Shown in pieces: positions 22,950 to 35,739 of a stretch of DNA of 64,000 nucleotides. The DNA is taken from positions 62,001 to 126,000 of the forward strand of contig NW_027077201.1 in NCBI RefSeq assembly GCF_947507565.1, read 5' to 3'. Each line of letters begins with the position of its first letter. Position 1 is the first letter of the stretch. This DNA is from Oscarella lobularis (Eukaryota > Porifera > Homoscleromorpha > Homosclerophorida > Oscarellidae). Under the pieces are notes generated by a model. That model saw only the letters and a program-made list of their open reading frames with translations, was not told where the DNA came from and made no database searches. A program made the position numbers and the translations under genes.

Positions 22950-23696
22950 AGTTTTGGAAATAAATTGTCAAGACGACAATGAGTCTTAAATGAGCACCGC
23001 TCGGCCGTGTTTCCATCAAGCGTCAAATCGTACTGAAAAAACAATTCAAAGCTTTCTTGATACAGTACTGTACTTCGTCAGAGTCAAAGAAACGTGCCAG
23101 GTACCCAACATAATCAAGAGAAACATTCTTTAGATAAATACCTTACACAAGCGAACTTGACCGTTTTAGTCATCTAACTACGTCCTCACGTCAGACTGCA
23201 ACACGTCCAAACGTTGGTCAATGCAAGCCGAAATTGACCATGACTCCGATGCGCCCATATTCAGAATTTCAGTCTGCAAGTCACAAACCGAAACTTACGT
23301 ACCTGTTAAGGGTGCTAGCTTCTTTCCTAGACCCTATCAAGAACGTTATTAGAAACCCAGCATCAAGACGTCAGAGCGTGCTCTTTTAGTCTCTTGCAAA
23401 GAAGCGCAAGGTCCAAACGGTTATGACGGAAGAAAACATTTTCCAGTCAGGCAAAAAAACTTACACCTACGTAAAGAAGAATTTATTTCATTTGAGGAAT
23501 TTGATTGACGACGACTATATACTGGTAAAACCATCAAGCATAAGTGAATCACATTTTAATGCCGCTTTGGAATGCTAGAACAAAATTTTGCGCAAAATTG
23601 AATTTAGAAAAACAGATTCTAATCTTGTTAATGAGAAATCGCCCCTTCGTAACCGAATTTATTTTTTGGTAGCTCCTTTATTAAACGACGTTTCAG
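22950..23696. other. 3' flank and spacer, no gene
   Basis: After the AATAAA I see only short frames. The plus reading around 23310-23420 (FLDPIKNVIRNPASRRQSV) is not assignable. Confidence 0.3.
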
Positions 23697-24115
23697 ATTC
23701 AACGCCTTGACTTTAACGGCAAGCTAAAGAGAGCTCTCATCAAAGAGCTGCGAGATGAGAACTGCAAAATGAGAGAAAAAGCTTTGAAAAAGGTCAGAGA
23801 TTATTTTCTAAAGAGGATATTCACAAGAGGATTTTTTGTTTTTGTTTAGGTCAGCGATATCATTTCGGAAGCGAAATTCATTTTACCCCCCTTGGAAGAA
23901 CTCCCCGACGCTTTGAAAGCGCGACTCGACAACTCGAATAAAACTCTGGTAAGCCTCAGAAGATGAGCTGAGCAAGAACTTGTTGAAACTCTTCCCCTAA
24001 TGTTGTTGCTAATGTTTTGGTAATATTGGGAAAATTGCCACAGCAATTGGCGCACCCGCAGCGAAGTATTTTAACCGCTTGAGCGCGCCAATACTCTCCT
24101 CCTAACCGATTCAAA
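23697..24115 (+). pseudogene. Fragment of a CKAP5/ch-TOG-type TOG domain
   Basis: Exon 23697-23792 encodes IQRLDFNGKLKRALIKELRD and then ENCKMREKALKK. A 57-base GT-AG intron leads to exon 23850-23948: VSDIISEAKFILPPLEELPD then ALKARLDNSNKTL, ending at a GTAAGC donor. The pattern (KExxLxEVxxIIxEAKFIxPxxxELPxALKxRLxDSNK) is that of the fourth TOG domain of XMAP215/CKAP5 microtubule polymerases, as I remember the family. A third block (IGAPAAKYFNRLSAPILSS, about 24046-24102) fits the following TOG helices. It then hits TAA, and LTDSK continues in the next frame, so there is a one-base slip. The rest of the roughly 2000-residue gene is absent on either side. This is a duplicated, decaying gene piece. 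Confidence 0.65.
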
Positions 24116-25153
24116 AGTGAGTAAATCCAATATCAAAACTCTCTTTTTATTGTTTTCTTGTATAAAGTTGCCGGAACGCGCCACTATTGCCCTCCTCTCT
24201 TGCGTGACTTCATAATACTTACCTTGGTACAGTGCACCCACGCATGAATGTCCCGCCTGACCCTCCCCGGACATAGCCGCGAAATTCAAAATGAGTAGGA
24301 TTTACTATCTTTTCGCTAATGCGAAGGGATAGTAGATTCATTTATCTAAGATTTGGTCGACGGATTAGTCGATCGCATGCATAGTGGTCGCGTAATCCTT
24401 CAAGTTACGGCGAAAGTAGGTTTTGTCGTTTCCTGGCGAAGTTCTCTCAGCAACTAAGCTACTTCTTTCCTCGAAACGCACCAGTCTAATATTTTATTAG
24501 CATTGGTCGAAGCGATATTTAGTTGGTTTTTTCGTTTTTCTGCAATTAGGGTCTGAACCATCGTTGCTAAGAGCGTTTCTCAGAGCCTACGCTACAAATC
24601 GCGATTCGCCGCCCTCGCGAAACGAAATAAAACATGATTTAATTGGTATTGGTCGAAGCGATTTCGAATCTTTCGCTTCGTTTAGAATTTATTCGTTGTC
24701 ATGGGCGTGGCAAGTGCGCGCGCAAGGTCTCCCCACCCGAAAAGGCAGTAAAACGCTCATTACAATTGACTTTGGTACAGCCCGTTTTTTAGCTAATCCT
24801 ATACTAAAGAAATCCGCCCGGTAATAGAAGGAAAACGAAAAATCGGTCTCGATCTAGTGGTAACGCGCTAGGGCGTGACCAAGGAAACCTAACGGTCGCG
24901 TACGCTACTAGCCAATGAGAGTACTGCACGTGACCACTATTTACACCCTTCGTCAAAGGCCTACGTGCCCTACATCATTGGAATGCTACGGGATAGAGGA
25001 TTCCAATGATGTCATTGGCGATGACGCGGGACTAACGACGCGGGAGCTAGCGCGCTCTAAAGACGGTCGCTTTATGCGTGGGTGCACTGTATTCATGACA
25101 TTATTATAATTCACCCGAGTCACGTGTGTTCGCTAGCGGGCTTGGCTCGTTTG
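24116..25153. other. Spacer with a 12-bp-stem hairpin at 24973-25011
   Basis: CATCATTGGAAT (24973) pairs with ATTCCAATGATG (25000) over a 15-base loop. TTGGTCGAAGCGAT occurs twice (24505 and 24650). AGTAAATCC and GGATTTACT face each other at 24122 and 24297. No gene is visible. Confidence 0.4.
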
Positions 25154-26687
25154 TTACGAATGAATAGGAAAGGGCTCAAAACGACGGATTCGAAGCTTAA
25201 AAGACGTCGAAAGAGTTTGCAGAGGAGATATTCGTTTTTCTAGATTTTCTTCTCGAGTGACGGGATTACCCTGCCATATCTGCAAATAATAGCCATCTTC
25301 ACCGCGAGGAAATAAGAGGGGATATTGGAGGGAGTCATATAGTCGATGAGTTTCGGAAACTCTTTGAAGTCCGGTATCTCGCTGATTCAAAACGATATCT
25401 CGAAAGTCTCCCTCAGTACCTTGAACAATCAGCGCAGCAACTTCAGGAGCCGTAGGAGCATTGAAGCGTCTGGGGTGTTCTCCGACGAGAGTTTTGTCTG
25501 CGCGAATGACTATTTTGTGATCTTGGGGTACGTCTTGCTCCAGAGCGGTTTTGAAGAGCGAGATGTTTGGATTGTATTCGTGAAGCATCTGTTGGATACT
25601 GAAGAGCGTCGGTCTCATTATGTTTGACGGAGATGACTGGGAATGAATTCGGCGTTCTGCTTGCTGTGCTTGATCTTCTATAAAGTAAATTTGAAGAAAC
25701 GAAGGTTCAGTGCGGGCTTGCGGAGCTAGAGGACCTATTCGATAGCAAACTTGTCCTTGAATTTTGAATGTTGGCATAAAACCATGTTCGAATATTCTTC
25801 GATCGGCTCCGAAAGAAATCATTTGGAAGCAAGAATTCTACTTACGAATATGGTCACGAAACTGGCAAGCTTCAATGTCTAAATCAGTGAGGAGATGCAG
25901 AAGTGGTTGAGGCAGGGGGAGAAACGGCGGAAGGCACCCTTTGCCAAGAGCGCAGCACATGGAAGGGAATTCATTTCGCCATCTTTTTGCCTCGCAGTAT
26001 TTGCAGACAACTTGCATGGCACCGACGTCTGCGCGAGAAAAGTTCATTCTTGTGGTATAATTGAATGCTGTGGACGTTCGCGTTTGGTGAGACATAGGTA
26101 GGTTGGGGTTTTGCGTTTGTGATGATTGCGAAGAAGGAGGAGGTGATGTAGAAGCATCGCCTTGAGCTGAATGGTCTACGATGTTCGCTTCGGTAGCGGT
26201 GGGCAAAGAAAATTGCGGTACGGGAAAGCGAGGGATCATGGGTGGGGACTGAATTAACTACAGTAGATGAGACTTGCGAGAGCGGTGAAGAAGTAACAGA
26301 AAATGAATTGGGGATTGAGCTCGCCGACACGCCATTGGCAGGTATTGGACTGTCGAAGTGGGAAGGAAGCGATGGAGCGAGTGGAGTGAGATTGTGGGAC
26401 TGAGGTAAAGGGAGCGATAAAGGCGGGATTTCATGAAGTAGAGGGACGTTGATCTCTGAGTCAGAATTTTGTAAGAAACGATGAATCGGGGTTTTATCGT
26501 CAGGTCGTTGTTGGACATGGGAAGATGTCGGAACCGGTGATGTAGACGCATAGAAATGATCGGTCGGAACTGACTCTTCTGAAAGACGGCGAGCACGAGA
26601 TGAACTGCGCAGTCTCGCGATGCGCATTCGTTTTGCGTCGCTTGAAATGGCGTCCAAGTTGCTGCGACGCTTTCGCTTCCTCGGCAT
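25154..26687 (-). pseudogene. Helitron Rep/helicase, 5' part only
   Basis: Reading from 26687 the protein opens MPRKRKRRSNLDAISSDAKR, a basic start usual for animal Helitrons, then Ser/Pro-rich sequence. From about 26230 a second frame gives the zinc-finger-like CKYCEAKRWRNEFPSMCCAL, then LLHLLTDLDIEACQFRDHIR. After a likely intron near 25835 it continues ISFGADRRIFEHGFMPTFKI, VCYRIGPLAP, LQIYFIEDQ, KIVIRADKTLVGEHPRRFNA and YDSLQYPLLFPRGEDGY. These are the Helitron_like_N blocks in order. The HUH Rep nuclease motif and the Pif1-type helicase that must follow are missing; the sequence leaves the family near 25200. A frame change near 26200 also needs an unseen intron or a frameshift. It is 3'-truncated and inactive. 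Confidence 0.8.
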
Positions 26688-26989
26688 TTCTTAAGAAAGG
26701 AAATAGAATTTTTGAGAAGGATTGAAAGATTTAAGAAGGCTGAGATATTGTAAGTAGCCCTGAAATTGGCTAGGAATTGATCAAGTCAACTCACACTCCG
26801 GTGATCTGGAAAGATGAAATGTAAGAACAAATGTAGTGGAAGTTGAAAATTTTACCTGTCACGTGAGTTGAGTTAATGAAAGGCCAAAAAAGAACTTTTG
26901 GCAAAAAGGCTACAGAGAATAGTACCTGTAGACTCGTGGGTATCTAAAAATTAAAATTTCAAAAAACATATGTTGTGATACAAATTAAG

Positions 26990-27290
26990 TCGAGAAACTC
27001 ATGGCTTATGCTACAACAAAAAATAATGTCTTTAGTCGAAAAGACGAGTCTCGTGTGGTTTACAAGCAAAATTGGAAATTTTCATTTTGAAGATTTCGAA
27101 CGTCGGACGTTCCGCTGAACAGTCGGTCCAACGAAATCCAAACTAGCTGGATGTCCAGAAGCGACTCAAACACCGACTTTACGACATTCAGTCGGGTTTC
27201 GAGAGAGATAGCGTATTCAAAATCCTAAAACAGAGTCAGAATAATATTGAAATGTCTACATAAATGATGGCACCTTTTGCATAATTTATT
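26990..27290 (-). pseudogene. Dynein heavy chain linker exon, copy A
   Basis: On the minus strand, after ...TTTTAG (about 27226), the exon reads DFEYAISLETRLNVVKSVFE, LLDIQLVWISLDRLFSG and DVRNLQNENFQF. It then meets a GTAAACC donor followed by about 60 bases nearly identical to the copy at 45395-45605. The VxxVxxxLxxxQxxWxxLxxLFSG pattern is the dynein heavy chain linker region as I know the family. Both exon and following intron are conserved between copies, so the two derive from a recent duplication of a genomic segment, not from mRNA. No further dynein exons are recognised around this copy. It lies just upstream of the Helitron fragment on the same strand. Confidence 0.55.
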
Positions 27291-27784
27291 TTAGAATGCA
27301 GTCGATAGAATAAGGTCTCCGATACACAGGAAACGATTGCGCCAGTCTAAAGTAAACAACAAGATTAATTAATCAGCTAAAAAAAGCAGACTGAAAAATA
27401 TATGAATACTACTTTTCAGAATTCATTAAAAAGGTGTTTCTGACGCCCAACAAAGTCCTCTGCGCAAACACCGGTATCTTTGACTAAAGTTGTGAAACAT
27501 AGTTTTACACCATGACTTGCAGTCGTCCGGACAAGATCAAACGCGGAAAATTCCTAAGGCTTATTAAAAAGTTAGCAGCATTCTTTGCGATCTCTAGAGC
27601 AGTTGTTTGTCTAGCAAGGATAAAACGAATAGGGTGTTTAATATACCAAGTAGACATGCGATGAAAACGAAGACGCGATTTTTTGTTCGACCAATGCTGA
27701 TCGCTAAATCCATTAGCTTTTTGCTCCTTTCTGCTGCATCGAAACTAACCATCGCCTATAGCGCATCATTAGTTAGACAAAACC
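27291..27784. other. Spacer, no gene
   Basis: The sequence is AT-rich with no domain-bearing frame. The last six bases (27779-27784, AAAACC) are repeated at 34204-34209 and are the presumed target duplication of the element that follows. Confidence 0.4.
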
Positions 27785-27878
27785 TATGGAGCGTTTTTAC
27801 AGTCAAAAAGGCATTTTTCACGTGTTTGTTTTCGTGCACGATTGTATGTTCTCCTGCGTGACTGTTTTTAAGTTTTTA

Positions 27879-27949
<71 letters not shown>

Positions 27950-28008
27950 TTGTTTGTTTGTTTGTTTGTTTGTTTGTTTGTTTGTATGTTTGTTTGTCTG
28001 TCTGTCTA

Positions 28009-28041
<33 letters not shown>

Positions 28042-28098
28042 ATGTTCGTTTGTTTGTCTGTCTGCATGAAAGCACGTGTAATTCTGCGCATGCCCTGT
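27785..28098. repeat. Left terminal inverted repeat with tetranucleotide array
   Basis: A 96-base unique part is followed by (TCTG)n, then (TTTG)n and mixed TCTG/TTTG to about 28062, and a GCGCATGCCCT block at 28086 that recurs inverted at the inner edge of the right arm. Open frames across the array (Cys/Leu/Ser or Thr/Asp/Arg repeats) are readings of the microsatellite, not genes. Confidence 0.75.
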
Positions 28099-28196
28099 AG
28101 CGATCGACGGGACTTAGTTTTAAGCAAAGGCGGTCGCGCATCTGTCACCATATCGACCTTATTCTACGACATTTTCCGACGTATCTGGAACGAAAT

Positions 28197-31100
28197 ATGT
28201 CCCACGAAGAAAGAGTATCTCCCACACGTCTTTTTTCGGATGCCGTTCAGAACTTGGAGCGAGCGTTTCGCGAAGCGAGCTCTAATGCCGCTTCCAACAG
28301 TCCCTTCGAGCCATTGTCGGCACATGCGGCTTTTCGATCGCCGGGCGAGCGTCTCAATCGACGAGACGGGATCACATCGCGTGAAGAAAGACCAATCGGT
28401 AGAGCAGATTATTTAGCGACCTCCTTTTTATGCATCGTACTCTTGCCGCAGTGTTGCAAAGCCAATCGGCTTCGTTCATCGAAAATGACGCGAATACATC
28501 TAATTCGTACGATTGACTTGCTACGTTGATTCTGTCGCCCCAAATACATTATTTTCTAGTAGCAGACGATCGTCAGCCGCCAGCGAACACCGACGTCTCT
28601 TTGCGTACAACCCCGCACGGCAGCAGCATCAAACGTCGCGCAAGCGGAAAAAGAAGGAAAGGGACACCGGAGGCTTGTGGAAAAAATTGTTTATATGCCT
28701 CAGTGACAACGACGCCATTACCGCTCCTTTGGCTCGCGAGAAAATACGTCTTCAAGAGGCGAATTTGGGAGAAAAAATGCTGACGTTTCCTCTCTGTGGA
28801 ACAGAGAGCGACATCTATGAAGAAATCATTCGCGCCTACCCTCCTTTAGAAGACACCGGATACGAGATTTTGAAACTCGGTGGCCAAGGCCGTCGAGATT
28901 TCGACGATATTTCGTCGTCTGCCTCTAGTGTCATTACCCTTAAAGCAAATGTAGGACAAGCAAAGTGCTACCTTCGCCCTATAGTTGCTGCAATTGATGT
29001 CGACGAAGAAACCAAGAAATACGCTAAAAAAGATAAAGTAAGTTTAGTCGTACTTCAATTAATTTTTAACCGGGAACTCCTAATAGATTACCCATCAATG
29101 CAAAATATGCAAGGAGTTTGTCCCCATGGTGCAGATGCGAAGCCATGCACTCGAATGCAAAAGGTCGTTCTATTCACCCCCCTAAAACAATTTTACTCAT
29201 AACCATCAATCTGAAGGAGCATTGATTCTCCGACTAACACTGCACAGAAAGAATGCTGTTCAGACAATGTCAGCATTGCGTCGACGTCACCACTTCCTCA
29301 ACTAAAGTGAGTCGGCCTCGATTTTGAACTAGTGGATAATAAATTATTTCGTAAAAGTTTTGACGATGTCATTGACTTGACAGACAACAGCATTCATGCA
29401 CAATCCTTGCAGGTAAGTGAGACATGTACGCACTGTTCAACTATAGAATAATTGTGTTTCAATTAAGGAGCGTAGAGATCTTGTAAGACAGCAGGACCTA
29501 GCCTATGAGAGAAGTCTTGCAATAGACAGCGAGAAGGTGACCATCAGCATTTTTTGGGAAACAAGGTCAACGCATTTTTTTACCTTTGTAGACATCACGG
29601 CAAGAACGTGAACAGGCCAGTCGGGACGTCGACCACAGATTGAGTCGGTCTAATGCAAGGTGAAAAGAGCATGAATATGCTAATTTATAACGTTACCTTT
29701 TTGCCAACACACAGTGATAATCACGTCGCAACGGTACATGAGACGCCACATGATGTCTGCGAAGAAAACCAATGAGAATTTAGTAATATTCATGTAACGT
29801 TCCTTTTACCAGATTATGGCACACAAAGCCACCCTGGCTTCTTTTCTTGCTGACGAACCAGATGAAGGCGAATACGACAGTGTAAGCGTGAAAGCACGCC
29901 TTCTCAGTGGAGAAGTCATTCGGCGACGCTTCTCGGGTAGGCGGCATACAGTGCAGGTGCGGCCTCGATCACGTTTTCTGCGTTTAAATGCATTTCCCTT
30001 ATTGACACTCTGTCAGGACTTGCTTGTTTGGATCGGCGCGCAGGACAATGTGCCAAATTTCGATTCCATTGACGTGAAGTTTAGGCGATCATCAGCCGTG
30101 CTTATATCTGTCAGCGAAATGGACCAGTTTGCGACGTTGTTGGAGGCATTTGGAGGAGCTGTGAACGCTTCTCTAACTATTGTTGAGGTATTATCCTGTT
30201 ATGCAGGGTGCATCTGTAATGAAGCCTTCTTTGAAACGTTGTATGTACAGAGACATATTGAAAATACGCCAGGGCAGCAACGAAATGAGAATCCAGGAGA
30301 AAGCAGCACAGCTAACATGTATAAGAATGTCATCATTCTGTAGGCACACACAGGGCAGCGGCAATATAATCTGTGTATAGGAACTTCACCTCACTTGGCG
30401 ATGTCATCAAATTTCTAGAAGATCAAATTCATCCAAACTATTCCGATGAGTACGACCCGGACCCAAATGAGGAACAACTACTTCGTGTCAGCGTGCGAAG
30501 GAATCATTTCCTGGAAGATGCACAGGTCTTCTGTTCACGGAAGTCGTTCGATCCTTTGCGAAAGATCAAGGAATGATACCAAATCATGCAAACGTGTTAG
30601 GCAATAATTCTCTTATACTTGCAGGTTGTCTTTGTCGGCGAAGCGGCCATCGACACGGGTGGTTGCCGACGCGAGTTTTGGAGACTACTCAGTGAAAAAG
30701 GAAACTCGACTTTTTTCTGGGGTGACGAGACGAAGAGAGTTCCAAGATATGATAGCCAATTCATACTGGTAAGTGCGCGAAGGGTATTGGAAAACTTTTT
30801 ATTAATACAAAAAGATGACATTAGGGAAGGCAATTCTTCAATTTTGGAAAGTTGCTTGCCATGAGCTTGGCGAGAGGCGGTAGCGGATTTCCGCTACTGG
30901 CGCCTTCGGTCTATGATTACTTTATTCATGGCGACGTTGCAAAGATAAACCCACAAGACGACGAAATCCCAAACCCTATTGTTAGAGAAACAATAGCAAA
31001 AGTGCATTTAGTCTTACTGGCAGTGATCACAAGATGATAATCCTGTTATGATTTCAGGTGGTTGCAGCTGTCCGAAACGGCAGCATGTCTGCGCTCGACA

Positions 31101-31801
31101 ACGACGACGAAGCATTGGATACCATAGCAAGGAGTGGGTACACCGGGGCAATTATCCTCTGCCGTGAAGTGCAGATACTGAAAGCATTGCGATTGGCCTG
31201 CTACGCTGAGGCCAAAAGCTCCCTTGACCAGTTTCGCGAAGGGCTACAGGCAATGGGCGTGCTAAATATAATTACGAAGTATCCAAATTTACTTCGACCT
31301 TTCTTTGTTTTTGAAGAAAGTTACAAGTTAACTTCTGGTAAATATACGTGAACATTTTTCACTGTCAGCATTCTAATGCGTTTCAGAAAAACTACTCTCC
31401 CTCATGCGTAAAGTCAAATACTGCGCAAAGGACGAAGATGAGGATTTATGGGAGAAACAAACGTCAGCATTTTTCTTTTTTGAAAAGTTCGTTCAAGACT
31501 GCGAAGGTGAATTAATATACTAAAAACAATGTATTAATTGGTGTACGTCGCAGATGACTACGAGAAAACGCAGTGTACTGTTGAAGACATTCTCGCTTTT
31601 TTCACGGGGTCCAGGAATATTCCGCCGTTAGGATTTCCTTTGTCGGGCACCATTGATTTCAATGATAGAGCGTCCCACGCTACTGCGTCAACTTGTACGC
31701 TTACGTTGACGCTGCCATCGAAGTACGGCAACGACGAAGAGAGAATGTGCGAAGCCCTCACTGAGTCATTCAAGAGCATAGACTATTTTGGTCAGGTTTG
31801 A
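28197..31801 (+). CDS. UBX-like and HECT-domain E3 ubiquitin ligase-type protein (multi-exon)
   Basis: A probable first exon (28197-28398, MSHEERVSPTRLFSDAVQNL) precedes exon 28560-29037. That exon gives KKKERDTGGLWKKLFICLSD, YEEIIRAYPPLEDTGYEILK and KANVGQAKCYLRPI, the N-terminal module of invertebrate HECT-only proteins. Small exons follow, including ERRDLVRQQDLAYERSLAID (ubiquitin-interacting-like). A ubiquitin-fold/UBX-like segment comes next (VSVKARLLSGEVIRRRF, intron 29957-30015, then DLLVWIGAQDNVPNFDSIDV). The HECT domain then runs: LLRVSVRRNHFLEDAQ, VVFVGEAAIDTGGCRREFWR, FGKLLAMSLARGGSGFPLLA, LDQFREGLQAMGVLNIITKY, TVEDILAFFTGSRNIPPLGF and ATASTCTLTLTLPS. The Cys in that last block is at the catalytic position. 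Nearly all introns are GT-AG. The donor at 30571 reads GA, perhaps a mutation, and the frame of the first exon junction is unresolved. It would transfer ubiquitin to targets. Confidence 0.75.
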
Positions 31802-32045
31802 CTGCCTTACGTGTCTTTGACGTGTGTGAACGATAGCAATATGTCCGTGATGCACTACGTATCTTTTTGATCGTGTACTCATACATGTACGCTCATGCAT
31901 GCTTTTCATGACTCGTAAACGTCATGACGAAAGAAGCATTTGGCAAATGAAAATGCATGTTGCTCCAACTACCTGTCTGTGGGAATGATACGCACAAATA
32001 AATATTTAAATGTTTATGTCACAAACGCGTAACAGAGGACTGTCT

Positions 32046-33631
32046 CTACATATTTGATGCAACGAAATCTTTTACAGATAAAAATATGTCGATACCGAAG
32101 CTTGAGCTGTCCGAAAGAGGATTGCAACGGCGCTGCAGCTCCCCTAACTTTTCTTCCGACAATGGGCTCAGAGTAGTAGGAACTTCCACTCTATCTGCTC
32201 CCGTAAGTGGCGGAACGGGACCGTCCCAGTCTATTCCAAATGAGTCCTGAAAAAGGGAAATTATGAAAAACAAAGTGAGTAACGAAGATAAACGTTTTCA
32301 ATTTGTATTTTACCCAGTTTCGACTACGCATTTCTGAGGCAGGAAGCTGGTCGCTGTTGACCATGGAAAGAAGGCCCTCCGTCCACAATTGCGGGGGAGT
32401 ACGTCCCACACCACTGATCTTGTGTTGCATCCATCCGTTAGCCCACATGCGTAGATGCCGATTTATGCGCGGTACATACGTGAAGTGCACGCAAAAAATG
32501 TCATTGTCGTCGGACGGATTAAGCTCATTGCAGTCTTCGAGGTGATGAAAAAGGCTGTAGTACAAAGCTGTTACACCAGCGTAAACATCTCGCCAAAGCC
32601 TTTCAATCCTTTGGTTGTGCACACTTCGCCCGGTAATCATGGATCCTCTCCCAGGGCCCCGCAGCGGATGAGATAGCATGTACGATGCTACGTCGACATT
32701 CTCTCCACCCATGTCTGAACGCACTCTAGACGGCAGGCCATATTCCTCTACTGCTTTGAGAAAGAGATTGAGCACCGTTGACGCTCTGTTGTTGGGACTG
32801 CAATGAAGATACACTGGAATCCTTGTGAACCCGTCGATTCCACCGTGAATGACTAAGCGCCATCTAATGGAAAGTAAGTATGTAAGTATTTTTCGAGTTG
32901 CATTTGTCGTTAAGGTGTCACCGTATCAGCTTATGATTGCCGTCTATATGCCACAATGAAAGAGGCATGGAAACAGCATATCCACGTCTGCGATGAATCT
33001 GGCACATCCATCGAAGAGCGACACCTTCGGGATCAACGCGCTGAAGAGACTCTCTCACTCTGTGCTGCTGCACTCGTAGGCCTCTCGAACGTAGAATTCC
33101 CATGACAAAGCGATAGCCGTTCTGGGGAAACATAGCTTTGACAGATTTCACCTCTTCATCAAGGTCAGAATCTGCGAGATTGGCGTAAGATTGGCGAACT
33201 GACATACCGTAACTGCGTAGACGTCGACGAATAGTGCTCTCGGAAACTCCCAGCATTTTTCCCATGGAAGCAATTGTAAAGCCATATTCAAGTAAATGCT
33301 CCAAATGGTTGCGCTCAATCACGTATGGAGGACGGCCTCGTAATGATTCACTTGACGCCTGTGCTTGATATCCAAGACCTGTCTCTTGTACCAGCGTAGT
33401 GGTACTTTGCAACAGATCGATGCAACGGCGAAGACTCGACACAATAGTGTCTATCGATATTCCTGGCGGAAAATTCGTCATTATCACGAAATGCCTCGCT
33501 AGGTGCTCTGCACGCAACAAAAACGATTCGACGAGATCGAAGTTCAACGTATGGCGTTGCTGAGCTTGTTGGACGTCGTCGAGAAGCCCTCGGAGACGAA
33601 GAACACCAGAATCGTAGCCGGGAGAAGCCAT
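32046..33631 (-). CDS. HTH plus DD36E integrase-type transposase (486 residues, three exons)
   Basis: The exons are 33631-32922, 32863-32314 and 32246-32046, with GT-AG introns of 58 and 67 bases and matching phases (710+550+201 bases), giving 486 codons and a stop. The start [15 protein letters not shown] is chosen because family members begin so; an upstream Met at 33667 is open. The domains are a helical N-terminus, a [20 protein letters not shown] helix leading to an HTH ([20 protein letters not shown], about 120-140), then the core. Core motifs are [12 protein letters not shown] (D230), [15 protein letters not shown] (D287) and [14 protein letters not shown] (E324), with 36 residues between the second D and E as in integrase-fold enzymes. 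All three acids are present and no lesion is seen. It is the likely transposase of the surrounding element and faces the HECT gene tail to tail. IS3EU is the best family guess; the class needs a profile search. Confidence 0.8.
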
Positions 33632-33691
33632 CTTAGGTAATTGATATTGCACAATGCACAGATGCACAGAGGGCCACTATATTTGCGCAAA

Positions 33692-33931
33692 AGGGCATGC
33701 GCCGAACGTCATGCGTAACAAACAAACAAACAAACAAACCAACAAACAAACAAACAAACAAACAAACAAACAACAAACATACATAAAGACATACAGATAG
33801 ACAGACACACAGACAAACATACATACATACATACATACAAACAAACAAACAAACATACAAACAAACAAACAAACAAACAAACAAACAAACAAACAAACAA
33901 ACAGACAAACAGACAGACTGACAGACAGACC

Positions 33932-33989
<58 letters not shown>

Positions 33990-34026
33990 TAGACAGGCAG
34001 ACAGACAGACAGACAGGCAGACAGGC

Positions 34027-34109
<83 letters not shown>

Positions 34110-34203
34110 TAAAAACTTAAAAACAGTCACGCAGGAGAACATACAATCGTGCACGAAAACAAACACGTGAAAAATGCCTTTTTGACTGGAAAAACGCGCC
34201 ATA
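33692..34203. repeat. Right terminal inverted repeat with tetranucleotide array
   Basis: The ACAA/ACAG array spans about 33716-34111 with ACAT interruptions, then come the 96 unique bases ending CCATA at 34203. The array is more than twice as long as in the left arm. Long Cys/Leu/Val ORFs here are artefacts of the repeat. Confidence 0.75.
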
Positions 34204-34209
34204 AAAACC

Positions 34210-35739
34210 TTCGACATTGCCGTTGGAACGTTTGTCTTCAAAGTAAGGGCGGTATTCACAAAAGAAACTTTCATAATCAAACTCACGAAACGTAAAAGAT
34301 ATCCATCAGGACCTTTAAGATCTTGTTCAGATAGTTAAAAAGAAAGTGCCAGCGAGAATGTCTTCAAAACTGCCGTCTGTTTGTACCCTGCAGAAAGGCC
34401 CTCCGATGACCACTTGGCTTGACTTCGATAGTTGCCCCACCTGAAACAACTCCTACATTTCAAGAGATTGCTGAAGAGTGCAATATAATATTCTGTAAAA
34501 TTTTCTGTCCGCACATTTAACACAAAACGATGCTGACAACGGTTAAGTCGGGCGACACGGGTAATGAAAGACCGTTACTTACTGGATCTTTGTTTAAGGC
34601 CGTCGTTTTCGATCATTTTTTGCAACTTTCTTTTGCTCCGTCTTTTCTCTTGTGCTGATATTTTTCAAAACTTTGAAACGATGATGTCGTTTTTAGCAGC
34701 AGCAGTTCACCGTTTGTAACTCCTCAGTATAAAGAGGCTGTCTATGACATCAAAGGAAACGATTAGACATCACACTTGCATAAACTTTACTAGTATTCTC
34801 TGCCATTTGGCGGAAAGTAGGCGTCTCACACCGAAGTACCACTTTTCGCTTCCGGCCTGCCTTATAACTTCCTGCCTTACAGCATCCCTCACGCTTTTCA
34901 GGCCCCCATTGACACCGTGAGTGCAAAGATTGATATCCACCGCATTAATTGACCTGGCAGCTATTGCGCTGATCCTGCGTTTACGACGGAAAGCAGTTAC
35001 ATGAAGTTGGTCAAAACCCATACCGTCTTTGACAGCTTCGTAAATAGACGCTAGCTTCATCGAGGAATACGAACGCATCTGGGGTTTAAATTCTTGCCTC
35101 AATTTTCTCCAACCAAAAGACGTCTATGCGTCCTTCGTCCCTCTGGGAAGCAATTCTATCAGCTTTTTAGGCTGAATAGAATTGTGGAAGTGAAAGTCTG
35201 TAGAAGGTGGACGGCAAAGACCTACAACATATCTATCATTGAGCCAGCCAGTACCATCAAAACTAGCCACTCAAGGTAATAGGCTACAGTGACCACAAAC
35301 GGGAAGTAACAGCAGCAGCAACACCTACATATAATCGCAACGCAGCGCAACGGGTCAGATAAGGTCACTTATGATCTCCTCGACGACTCCTGGAAGGCAA
35401 AATTCCGGCGATACTGGAAGTTTTTCTACTTCCTTGCCCATTTCATTGCGTGCTGACGATTTATCTAATTAGATGTTTCAATATGTTTTTAATCAAACCT
35501 CTTGAACGCCGCTGGCTTTGGCCAGCCTCCATATTTAGCTTTCCGGCTCCTTGGATTCTCTCCATCTTCCCTTCACTCGCTGCGATTAATATTTTCATAA
35601 GAAATCATTCAGTTTTAAACGTTCTATGACTAGTACAGGGTATGTCAATCCTTCCTTCTTCACTTCATCTTCACAAGCGCTCTTTGAATTCCGCGTGGAC
35701 CTCTTTCTAAGCCCGCACGGTTTTCGGCCTGAGAGTCAG
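34210..35739. other. No recognised gene; one 110-codon ORF
   Basis: Minus frame 35102-34770 (MRQEFKPQMRSYSSMKLASI ... RQAGSEKWYFGVRRLLSAKW) is open and basic but matches nothing I know. The rest is mixed sequence. From about 35700 it grades into the satellite. Confidence 0.3.

Larger units (their letters stand above)
27785..34203. mobile_element. 6.4-kb IS3EU-like transposon carrying HECT and integrase genes
   Basis: The first 96 bases (TATGGAGCGTTTTTACAGTC...) match the reverse complement of the last 96 with only two differences, and both then run inward into a TCTG/TTTG array. The outside bases AAAACC are identical on the two sides (27779-27784 and 34204-34209), as expected for a 6-bp target duplication. 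Inside are two convergent genes: a HECT-family gene (28197-31801, plus) and an integrase (33631-32046, minus). From memory, IS3EU elements have TAYGG tips and 6-bp duplications, which fits. Nearly identical ends, an intact integrase and a HECT gene broken at most at one splice site imply recent activity. The HECT gene as part of the element is my inference from its position. Confidence 0.75.
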